Of a stretch of 30,710 bases of DNA, positions 22,132 to 30,710 are shown one piece after another (positions within the stretch are counted from its first letter, which is position 1; every line of letters begins with the position of its first letter). Source of the stretch: Didymodactylos carnosus (Eukaryota > Rotifera > Eurotatoria > Philodinida > Philodinidae); contig CAJNOQ010001521.1 in NCBI GenBank assembly GCA_905250885.1, positions 1 to 30,710 of the forward strand. The letters run 5' to 3'. Below the pieces are notes generated by a model. That model was not told where the DNA came from. It made no database searches and worked only from the letters and a program-made list of their open reading frames with translations. The position numbers and the translations under genes are program-made.

Positions 22132-25100
22132 CTAGTGAAAGAAAAATTTCTTTAAAAAAATAAATATGCTTATAATTAAAAATGAATATTTCCAATATTG
22201 AAGGAGTCTCGCATCACTATAATACGGACAATAAGGACATTGATAACTTCCGCATACTTCACAAATATCTAATCCAAACAAATTTCTTAATTGATAAATA
22301 GAACGGTTCATATTTCCCGGTTCCAGCCATTCGTATGCTTTAATTTCATAATAACGTGAAATATTAGCCACCGGTAACCAACGTTTTGCTTGAAATTGAA
22401 AACATATTGGATCAACATCAACATAATCAAGTAGAAAGTTAACTTGTCCTGGCCAATTTTCACCTTCTCGTAGATTTCGTATAGTTAATGAACGTATCAA
22501 TGATTTTAAATCACGTTCTTCTACACGATAACCAGTTGGTATTTGTATTTCAATTGCAGTGGTTCCACTACGTGTTGCTTGTAATTTTAAAATATTTTCA
22601 GGATTCCATCCAATACATACATTATAGTCAATTGTGGAAAAATTTCTTCCACTCAAATATGGTACGACATCAAATCGGAATGCTTCATACTCAGGGCGAC
22701 GAACATAGAACGGAAATTCAACATTAACGCCAACATGCATCTAATACAGAAAAAACGAAAGAAAACTAAAATCGATCGTTCTATTGGTCACTCGGCTTAC
22801 TTGTACTAGTGCATAACCATTACCAAAACCATCAACATATAACACACCCCAAACATTTTGTATACTTCTTACTTGAGTTTCAATTAAGTTTTCGTCAGTA
22901 ATAACAACAGGCTCATCTTCTTCGTCGGCTGATTAATAATAATAATAATAATAGAATATGCAATAAACAAAGTAATGCCCTACTTTCATTTTTTTTCTAT
23001 TACCTGTTGATGATGACGTTAAATTAATTCGTATATTATAATTTGTTATTTCATAGCCACGTAAAACAGAATAACTAACAATAGCTCGTTGAGCCATAAC
23101 CGTATCATAAGACGCTAAAAATTAAAAACAAAAACGATCTTTAATCAGTACTACACAGAGTAAACAAATGACGCTTACCACCCCATCCTCCGATATAGTT
23201 ACGCATCGATTGTAACCATAACATTATTTGTTCAGCTTCTTTTACCCTGGCGATTTGTGTATATGTCATAAGGACAAAGGCTGTTGCGGCTACACTATGT
23301 GCTTCCCAATCACTTTGTACGGGTTTTGGACCATAACGTGGATTTACATTCGGCCACGTTTTTTCCATGCCAGGTATTTTGCGATTTGAATAATATATAC
23401 CGTTTTCGTCTAAAAGAAATTAATAATGAACATGTACATCGAATATTAACCCTTAGTCAAAAGAAGTTTAATGTCGAACTTCTTTCACTGACATAACGGG
23501 TGCTCTAGAAATAATATCCCCCTGCGTATTTTCTCAATATCTCGGTCAAGGTTGATCACCAAGTCTCAATCTTTTTTTAAAAAGATTCTTCATTCCCTTC
23601 TCTACATAAAAATATTGGACATTTCTTTATATATTATAAGAATAAAAGAATATAGAGGAAATAGGGGAAAGCTTCAAACCGGTTACTTTCAAACTCAAAA
23701 AACAGGTTTTGGAATTCCAGTCCCTTAGATTTTCCGATATAAAAAAAGAGAAAATGGCCATGTTGTAGTTCTCGAAAAGCTCTATCAACTTGCTATATTT
23801 AAGACTCTTCATCGGCTCCAGCAGTCGCAGAAGATTTTTCTTTTAGCGATTGTGCCCAAAATCATCATTTTCTAACTACAGTTTTGAGGCACTCAAGGAA
23901 CTTTATATGATTCGGTCAAAACCACATATTATGACGTCGAATCTGGTTTATCTTAAAGCAAAATAATTCTTCTGTCACATCCGATCGGAGCAAGTCGGAT
24001 AGCCTCATTTCGTTTCCTGTGCTAAGGCAAAGAAATCAAATTTTCTCTGGTTTTTTACTTTTAGTAAAACATTCGTCCATTGCAGAAAAAAGGTTTTTAG
24101 CGAACTTGTGATACAAGAAAAGAAAGATGACATTCCGGACCACTAGAAAGTACATTTCAATTCCACTTTGATGCATAGCATCATGTTCAAAATGAATATT
24201 TTTGGATTGCTCTTTGGATTTGAGAGTAATCGATATCGAAGCTTTCCCATATTTTCTCTATATCTTTTTATTCTTATAGTATATAAAAAAATATTCAATG
24301 AGAAATCTTTTTAAAAAAAGAGACTTGATGATCAACCTTGACCGAGATATTGAGAAAATATGGAGAGGGATATTTCTGGCGCACCCGTTATAGGTTTCAA
24401 ATAAACTCACTTGTTTGTCGAAATCTATCTAGTTGGAGAAATGCAGCATTTTGATCGGCACTATTTGTTACGTGTAATGCATATGTTACAATAGACATAT
24501 CAAATGCATCTGTAATACTTCGAAAATATTTTTCTAACCATAATCTTCCACGATCAATAGCACCGTTTATTAGTCTAGCAGCTGGTCCACGTATATCTGT
24601 GTTTAATCTAAACAGATATCATTAGATTATTTTAAATGCTTATGGCTATTAGTTTAAAAATATTTACTTTAATGCGATAATGACTTGTGCCGTTAAAGAT
24701 AAATTTAATTGCTGAAAGACGTTGCTAACATTTGTAATACGTAAACCAAATTTATTACGATCATTTGGTGTTATTAATTCAGCCCATGAACCATTGATCG
24801 TTTGAGTACGACAAAGAAAGTCTACAATATCTGAGCGTAATTTCGGATCAATATAAAGTGCTTTTTCTTCCCATTCTGGATAAACAGCATCTCGCAATGC
24901 CATAAGAGCCCATGATGTCAACCATATAGAAGATTCATTTGAAAATCCAAATTCAGTAAATGATCCTTTTCTCCATGTTGCCTCAGGGGTATCACCTATA
25001 TACATGGCTATAAAACGTAAATATTCCATATTTGTAAATGTCAATACTTTCATTAATTTTTCATTATCAAATGCTCGTCCACCATGACCTAGGAAAAAAC

Positions 25101-28100
25101 GAAACTGTTATATCTTATAAATATTCCATAAAACAATAATCTTTACCTTGTAACATATATCTTAAATTATAGACCATCATTGAAAAGTCAAATATACCAG
25201 AATCAGCTGGTGCTGTTGTTCGCTGTATTAAATTATCAGTATTTAACCATTCATCGTATCCAAGTAGAAAATAGGGTCCAGCAACATCTCCAGAAACAAA
25301 AACTTCGCATGTAGCTGAACCAGGAATATACATAAAAAAATTTTTTAATGGAAATATAAAATTCTGTGTCACATTCACTTCATATTCATTCATTTGTCTT
25401 GGTAAATTATTGAGTAGCAATACCGTTGGTGTATGATAATAATTTCTGATACCCTCGTAATTCACTTTGATTGTTTCACGATAAAAATCTCTCGATACAC
25501 CTGCTATACCTTCGATCATTACTTCCACTTCACCAGGAACAATGGGAACAAATGGTATTGATATACGTCGAACTTCATTTGGATACAGTATAATAAGAAC
25601 ATGATGTTGACCATCGGTTAATCTTGGTGAATACGATGACACTAAACCATTTTGATCCAAATTAACAAAACGATATTTATCGGACGCATGTAAAATAATC
25701 AATGCTTCAATACGGTGTGATTGAAAATTAAATACGTCAACACGTGCGCCAATTTGCTCACCAAGGCGAACAATGGGTGGTACTTCGACTTTAATAAAAA
25801 ATTGTCGTGTACCTTCATAGATATATGGAATGTCAATAACACCAAAACCCGTCAAACGACTAACAGCCACGGCTGTAATGACCCAACTAGCAATGACATT
25901 TGGGACTGTTGTGCGAAATTGAACACGACCATCAGGATAAGCAAATTGTTGATGCCACATGAATTGAAGTTGTAATTCGCGCTCCCAATATGGCCATAGA
26001 CGTAGCCACAACGGAGTAAAATTATATTGTCTGACTCTTGTATAATTACCTGAAAAGAAGATGAATAAATGCAAAGAGTTTGAGTTCAAACGCTTCTCGT
26101 CAGAAAAAAGAATAATTTCTCATGATCAAAATTAATTATTAATTTTTTTTTGAAAGGCATGAATGTTTTGGAAAAAACGTCATTGATACTTACAGTTAGC
26201 TTCATCAGCACCGTCTCGACAATCAATGACTCCATTACAACGAAGCGGTGGAGAATAACAAGTACCATCATTACACTGGAATAGACGAAACTGTGCACAA
26301 GCAGTTTGAATCGCTTTTGTTTCTACATTGGTAAATATTTGTAATCCAGTAGAATTAAATGTGGATCCAGCATCATAACCATAAGATTGAGATGGAAAAA
26401 AGACGCGTGAATAAGGTACGCCCATTTGTTGACTCCATGTTTGTTGAAAACTCTGAGTTGCATATCGGTCAAATGAATATAGTTCATCGTATATCTGACA
26501 AAAAGAAACAAACATTCGCGACCATTTATGTGCTTAGAAAGAGAAATGAAAACTTACAGCAATTGGATTAAAATGATTTCCCGGTGGAAACAGATAATAT
26601 TGAGGTAAACCTAACGCAGAAAATGCCACCAATGACTGCGGTGATGCATAAGCTAGTACTTCAATGGTATTGCCAGTAAAATCTTTTCGTCTATTAATCG
26701 TTATATTGACATGATTTGTAACAGATGATGTATTCACATGAAAATTCATACTATCAGCTACTATTTCTCCATCATAACGTATATAATAAACGATAATATG
26801 AGCACTAGGAGCCATTTCTCGAGTGATACCAACATCGAAACTTTTCTGTTTCGATTGATCCATATTTAAAATATCAGTATATATCAAACGTCCCGCTGAT
26901 GTTATATGAAAATAGACAGATTCAGTGAATTGTGTAACATTTACACGGAATATCATAAAATCACCCACTTTCGGGTTTAGTGTATTCGATGTTACTTGTA
27001 TATAACTGTTACTCGGTGATAAATAACGAATTGCACGTTGTTCAACATCGCTATTTTGTATTTTGATATTGTTATCATATAATTCAGCTCGTATAATTAA
27101 AATTGTCACAGACGGATCAATGGGAGCCAAAAATTGATGCTGTGCAATAGCTGTATTATCGATAACATAATCTTGATATGGTTGTGATTGACCCAAATCT
27201 GTATTTGTATATACACGAATAAAGCGTCCTTGTCCAGGCTGATATTTTGAGCCATCAGAATTAATAGCTGCGATGTATGTTGTATATAACATTCTCGGTT
27301 TAAAAACCATACTGGGCCCTCCCAAGAAACTCAAGTAGGTACCTGGTTGATAAAACGATACAACAGTTGTACCTATAAATAAGAAAAATAATAACTATAT
27401 CAACAAAAAATCTCAGTCAGAGTTAAATACCATTTCAGGCTTACCGTTATTTGTCTCATTCCACCATGGATCATGTACCGTTGCTGTAATCAAAATCTCA
27501 CTTCCATCCAGGTTTGGTACAAGTGAAAGTATCGTTGACATTGGTACGTAGAATGAAGCAACGCCGTTAAAATCATCAATAAAAGTAACGAATGTTGGTG
27601 TTGTTCGATCGAATTCAACATCAGGCAACGAATAATTTCTTGGATCGTATACTTTTGACATATTACGGGCACGAACATAAACTCTTGCATAACCTTGAAC
27701 ACCCATACCCGTTGAATAATTGGCAACAACAATACCTGACACACCTTGGGCATCCGTTGGTAAATAAAATGGAAGAGTAACATTGACTTCGAACTTTCTA
27801 GCATAAAATTCGTATATTTCAAATGTTTTCGTTGCCTCATAACCCATGACACGACACTTAACCGTCCAAATACCTTCCGGTGGTGCATCGTTTAACGGAT
27901 ATTCTAAGCTAACCATACCAGCTGTTGTTTGTGTATTTTCCCATTTTCGAAGAATATGTCCAGAGGGTCCAATCATGTAAACATCTATTGTACCGTAATA
28001 GCCTGACAAATCCGGATATACAGGAATACAACGAAATTGTACAATAGTTTCATGACGATACACGGGCCGATCTAATTGTATTAAAATTGATACAGCTTTT

Positions 28101-28621
28101 TGATCAAATAATAATTCTGATTGATTATAAAATTTTTGTTCTCCGCTCAATAGTTTTCCTTCTAATGTGAGCCGATACGTTCCGTTACGAGCATTTGGTG
28201 GAATCATCATGACGAGAGAATTTGGAACTCTCGTGTAAAATGTTTCTTCTATTGATGCCACGTCCATATCGTCGTTTGATATTAAGGCCTTTACAATCAT
28301 TGGATTCCAGTCATCACGTAAAATAGTAACACTCAGTTCCACTTTTTCAGCTGGACGAATAGTTCGTGGACCAAATATGATGTAAGACGGAACTATCGGG
28401 AGGCGGGCTTGTTGACTTGTGAGAATGTTTAAAGATATTTGTCGACGTTTAACAGAATGATTTGTCACCGAAAATTGTCCGTCGTATTCAAACGGATCAT
28501 CAATAAGTGGAGAAGGAACTTCATCGTTGGATAGAGGGAAGAAATGATCAACATTCGTTGCACTAATTGTGGAATGTACGTGAAACAAAGAAAGAATGTA
28601 TAAAGATCGAATGTTTAGCAT
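22132..28621 (-). CDS. Thioester-less macroglobulin with LDLa domain (Mcr-like)
   Basis: Ten exons: 28621-27445, 27372-26558, 26494-26194, 26049-25147, 25088-24668, 24607-24411, 23409-23179, 23114-23004, 22928-22801, 22740-22132. They total 4893 bases, 1630 codons plus stop, all in phase. Residues 1-21 look like a signal peptide. Macroglobulin domains follow (MG2 near 178-280, ILIQLDRPVYRHETIVQFRC). At 730-765 there is a complete six-Cys LDL-receptor class A module with CNGVIDCRDGADEANC. Next come an alpha-2-macroglobulin domain, a thioester-type helical domain (about 1045-1390) and a receptor-binding domain (about 1450-1580). At the thioester site the family's GCGEQN is replaced: P-A-D-S-G is followed directly by IFDF (residues 1045-1053), so Cys is Ser and Glu-Gln-Asn is missing. 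LDLa plus lost thioester is the architecture of insect Mcr, a septate-junction and phagocytosis factor. The C terminus is Cys-rich, then hydrophobic. An earlier in-frame ATG at 28804 is less likely because an acceptor abuts 28621. Confidence 0.93.
22934..22952. repeat. TAA microsatellite in an intron
   Basis: About six TAA/ATA triplets lie in the pyrimidine tract region of the intron before exon 9 of the Mcr-like gene, leaving a weak tract before its TAATCAG acceptor. Confidence 0.6.
23494..24390. mobile_element. Long-TIR MITE-like element (copy 2) inside intron 6
   Basis: Perfect outer ends ATAACGGGTGC (23493-23503) and GCACCCGTTAT (24381-24391), with TA at both edges. The inverted arms extend about 180-200 bp (to about 23690 and from about 24215), roughly 80-85% identical with small indels. 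The arms include CTCAATATCTCGGTCAAGG, AAAAAGAT and GAAGCTTTCCC blocks. The interior has no recognisable transposase. It accounts for nearly all of the 1001-bp sixth intron of the Mcr-like gene; the remaining about 100 bp matches the other introns. Same family as 16049-16978. Confidence 0.82.
25184..25210 (-). other. Degenerate thioester site
   Basis: Codes for P-A-D-S-G-I-F-D-F. Aligned to PxGCGEQNMxxF, Cys is Ser and the three residues EQN are deleted, while the downstream VYxLRY pattern is kept. Covalent thioester chemistry is therefore not possible. Confidence 0.85.
26194..26299 (-). other. LDL-receptor class A module, coding segment
   Basis: Encodes six cysteines in the LDLa order with the acidic calcium-binding core (CNGVIDCRDGADEANC). 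The last Cys codon is split by the intron after 26194. This module is inserted where vertebrate macroglobulins have the bait or anaphylatoxin region. Confidence 0.92.
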
Positions 28622-28645
28622 CTGAAACGACAAAAAAGAGGAGTA
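28622..28645 (-). promoter_or_regulatory. Strong splice acceptor abutting the Mcr-like start codon
   Basis: On the minus strand a CTCCTCTTTTTTGTCGTTTCAG tract ends immediately before ATG 28621. The long pyrimidine run makes this the best acceptor of the three at host start codons. It implies a 5'-leader intron or spliced-leader addition. Confidence 0.55.
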
Positions 28646-29272
28646 TTTTAAGCGGCTGTTGTTATGGTTGCCTCCGGTGTTTTGTAGAAGATAATCGATA
28701 AAATAGAGGAACGACATGAAACTCATAGTGCTATCCTCACCCCTACCATCATCAGCTAAATAAGGGCAAGTCTTTATAATTATTCGTGTCACCAACGGAA
28801 ACAAAGTTAGCTTTCTATCAATACAATACGATTTCTGCTCTAACTTACTTTAGTAAAAAACTATAGTTTGCTTTTTTCTAATCTACTATGATTTTACCGT
28901 ATTGACTTATCTCATTTGGTTTACAACTCTTATACTCAATAACGAGTGTCTAAATGTCCCACTGAACGTTGAAGACGAGCCAACTCTACTCAATTCACAG
29001 AGCTCACGCAGATTAGATTTAACTTGTAATTGTGAATCACAAGATAGATACTTTTCTCTGAATTTATTATTTGACTATCTTACTTCTATCTCTTTACTAA
29101 TGACAAAAGTTTTCCTCCGGCTCTTTCTTTTCATTGAAAATACTTTGAAGATTGTATAGTGTTTTGAAACTTATCATCGTCCCATTCCTCTTCTTATTTT
29201 TTCCTATTTGTCACCTTTCACTTCTTCGCGGTGTTATAGCTCCAAATATGTTCGTCATATTCAACCTCTTGC
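28646..29272. other. Upstream region of the Mcr-like gene
   Basis: Open on the minus strand from 28804 to 28622 in frame with the gene, but the peptide has no signal sequence or conservation pattern, so it is probably leader or intron. No TATA box is obvious. A plus-strand open frame at 28902-29159 has no motif. Confidence 0.4.
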
Positions 29273-29446
29273 CAGTGGCGGATCCAGCCCACGAGCGGTA
29301 CGAGCGGCCGCTCGTATCTTTAACAAAAAAACTGTTTTTTCCCAGCAGATATCTCTTAAAATAATTTGTTTCTATGACGACCACACGTATCTCGCACTTT
29401 TATCGTATACCGCACGTACCAAAAAATAATTCTGGATCCGCCACTG
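29273..29446. mobile_element. hAT-like MITE (174 bp)
   Basis: Exact 15-bp terminal inverted repeats CAGTGGCGGATCCAG (29273-29287) and its complement (29432-29446). The CAGTGGCG start is typical of hAT elements. The 8-base flanks CCTCTTGC and CCCTTGTC are only loosely alike (one deletion and one insertion apart), so the target duplication is decayed. No coding capacity. An 18-bp perfect palindrome, TACGAGCGGCCGCTCGTA, lies at 29299-29316. Confidence 0.78.
29299..29316. repeat. 18-bp GC-rich perfect palindrome
   Basis: TACGAGCGGCCGCTCGTA, preceded by another ACGAGCGG at 29291-29298. It lies just inside the left end of the 174-bp hAT-like MITE and stands out by GC content against its surroundings. 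Confidence 0.75.
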
Positions 29447-29838
29447 CCCTTGTCGATGGGTTTTCTCCTCAAAGAGATACTATTGGTTTCCTTATTCAAG
29501 TATCAGTGTCTGCAGTAACGTTCCGTTTTTCTTTTTGTATAATCATTCAAAGCAGTATTATCAAAATATTTTTAGAATAATCTTCTGTCGTATTCTTGAA
29601 CCACTCTATTCCGTTTTAGTTTCTACCTCGTTTTATTCCTTATTCTTATTTGATCCATCTTATTTACTCTAGCTTAATGTTCATCGCTTCTATTTCTATT
29701 GTTTGGCTTGAGTCATTGATCCTTTGAGTCAAGATCTTTGATGACTCCCTCAATAATAAACGTCATTATCTAGCTTTTGCTTTCTGACGTGCCACAAGAG
29801 TGTTTCTGATGAGGATAAAAATAACCGCACATGTGCTC
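29447..29838. other. Spacer between two MITEs
   Basis: AT-rich DNA, no recognised gene or RNA. Confidence 0.4.
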
Positions 29839-29846
29839 TTTGAGAT

Positions 29847-30000
29847 CAGTGTTTTTAATAGGAATTTTAAGCAAAGTGGTTTTCCCCAGTTTACCACTGC
29901 ATTTTCCATGTTTTCCCTGCTAAAAACAAAGTGGAAATCGAATTTTCAAAGTGGAAACCCATTTTGGTCAAGCGAGACCCATTAGTCATTAAAAACACTG
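29847..30000. mobile_element. hAT-like MITE (154 bp) with target duplication
   Basis: Terminal inverted repeats CAGTGTTTTTAAT (29847-29859) and its complement (29988-30000). Flanking octamers TTTGAGAT (29839-29846) and TTTGGGAT (30001-30008) match at 7 of 8 positions, as expected for a slightly aged hAT 8-bp target-site duplication. No coding capacity. It has different ends from the neighbour at 29273-29446, so it is a separate family. Confidence 0.72.
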
Positions 30001-30008
30001 TTTGGGAT

Positions 30009-30434
30009 CCAGTGTCCGCTTCCCATTTGAAGATGAAGAAAGCACATAAAATTGATGGTCAGTAAGAAATAAAAATAACTCGAAAAAATTTAGGTAACTG
30101 TGTTTATTTGTCAGCGCAAGTAATGGAAAAATGGTATTCGTTTGACAAGCCAATCAAGAGAAAAGGAACGTAGGATAAATCGTAGCGTAGTCATGAGCAA
30201 GTTTATACCATATCAAATCTCGCTCTCAAATATACATAGTTCCCTAACACCTAACTCTAAAACTTACAGTTTGAAGATGGCGCTACTATCCGTTGTAAGA
30301 CCGATCTCAAGTTTAATAAACGGGTATCAGAAAAGAGTGCTATCGTAAACTCTAGTTTGTAATCTCCTTACCAGAGGCCGAAACGAATCGAATGATTCGA
30401 CATTCGGTTCGGTTCGATTCGGCTGCTTGCTGAA
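30009..30434. other. Spacer near the right edge
   Basis: No gene recognised; the plus-strand open frame at 30142-30348 (68 codons) has no motif. At about 30378-30422 there are repeated TTCGG and GAATCGA words, including TTCGGTTCGGTTCGATTCGG. Confidence 0.35.
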
Positions 30435-30573
30435 ATCCCGTCAAAATCCACAGTTACTAATACATATTGACTCCGAACTAAGTCGAAATTCGGATGCAGC
30501 ATGTCATTTTATGAGTAATTTAGTACTTTTTTCCGTTCCGGACCCTAGTCAGATGATAGGATTTTGACGGGAT
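30435..30573. repeat. 15-bp perfect inverted repeat
   Basis: ATCCCGTCAAAATCC (30435-30449) and GGATTTTGACGGGAT (30559-30573), 109 bases apart. It may be part of another small transposon whose ends could not be set, since no target duplication was found and similarity stops beyond the 15 bases. Confidence 0.6.
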
Positions 30574-30710
30574 CTCTGGAAAATCGTCACAAGAAACACC
30601 ATCTGGCCAAAGTCAATACCTTTCGCCTTTTGTAGCCCTAGTCGAGTAGTGTGTGGACTAACAAGATCTCGAAGAACCAACGGGTAGTTTTCGAGGGAGG
30701 AGACCGGGAA
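30574..30710. other. Right edge, no feature seen
   Basis: Slightly higher GC than the rest, with no recognisable gene or repeat. Confidence 0.35.

Noticed and set aside
28622-28804. N-terminal extension of the Mcr-like protein from the upstream ATG
   Set aside because: It lacks a signal peptide, and a strong pyrimidine tract plus CAG abuts the ATG at 28621, which starts a proper signal peptide.
30398-30425. TTCGGTTCGATTCGG as a tRNA T-arm
   Set aside because: No D-arm, anticodon arm or acceptor pairing can be found upstream.
1-30710. CRISPR array, bacterial operons or ribosome binding sites
   Set aside because: Spliced genes and metazoan protein families show this is eukaryotic nuclear DNA; no spaced direct repeats of CRISPR type are present.

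Overview
The window is AT-rich animal nuclear DNA with spliced genes. Introns are mostly about 45-150 bp, donors are almost all GTAAG or GTATG, and several exons are under 60 bp. The recognisable proteins are metazoan: an ANKRD13-type ubiquitin-binding protein, an alpha-2-macroglobulin/complement relative, and a small heat shock protein with two alpha-crystallin domains. Compact introns, low GC, many small decayed DNA transposons, and splice acceptors right beside start codons together suggest a bdelloid rotifer or similar small invertebrate. This is an inference from style, not proof.

Layout. 1-1890 is a decayed, 5'-truncated non-LTR retrotransposon on the minus strand. 1.9-4.9 kb is gene-poor. 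4912-5799 (minus) encodes the double-domain small heat shock protein. 5.8-11.7 kb has no convincing host gene but holds several inverted repeats, among them a 194-bp near-perfect hairpin at 11121-11314. 11733-15152 looks like one decayed DNA transposon: diverged terminal repeats, a TATA box, a spliced 5' leader and a frame riddled with stops. 15.2-15.8 kb (minus) holds possible coding remnants, one SAM-domain-like. 16049-16978 is a 930-bp element with about 190-bp terminal inverted repeats.

The right half is denser. 17777-20979 (minus) is a 14-exon ANKRD13 gene, reconstructed with every splice phase consistent to 622 codons. 22132-28621 (minus) is a 10-exon, 1630-codon thioester-protein-family gene. 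It carries an LDL-receptor class A domain in the middle and has lost the thioester motif, which is the architecture of insect macroglobulin complement-related (Mcr). Its sixth intron is swollen to 1 kb by a second long-TIR element from the same family as the one at 16 kb. The last 1.9 kb holds two tiny hAT-like MITEs and an inverted-repeat structure.

The host genes are all on the minus strand and do not form an evident pathway. ANKRD13 acts in endocytic sorting of ubiquitinated receptors, the Mcr-like protein is secreted or surface-bound, and the small heat shock protein is a cytosolic chaperone. The least expected content is the thioester-less, LDLa-bearing macroglobulin and the set of foldback and TIR elements.
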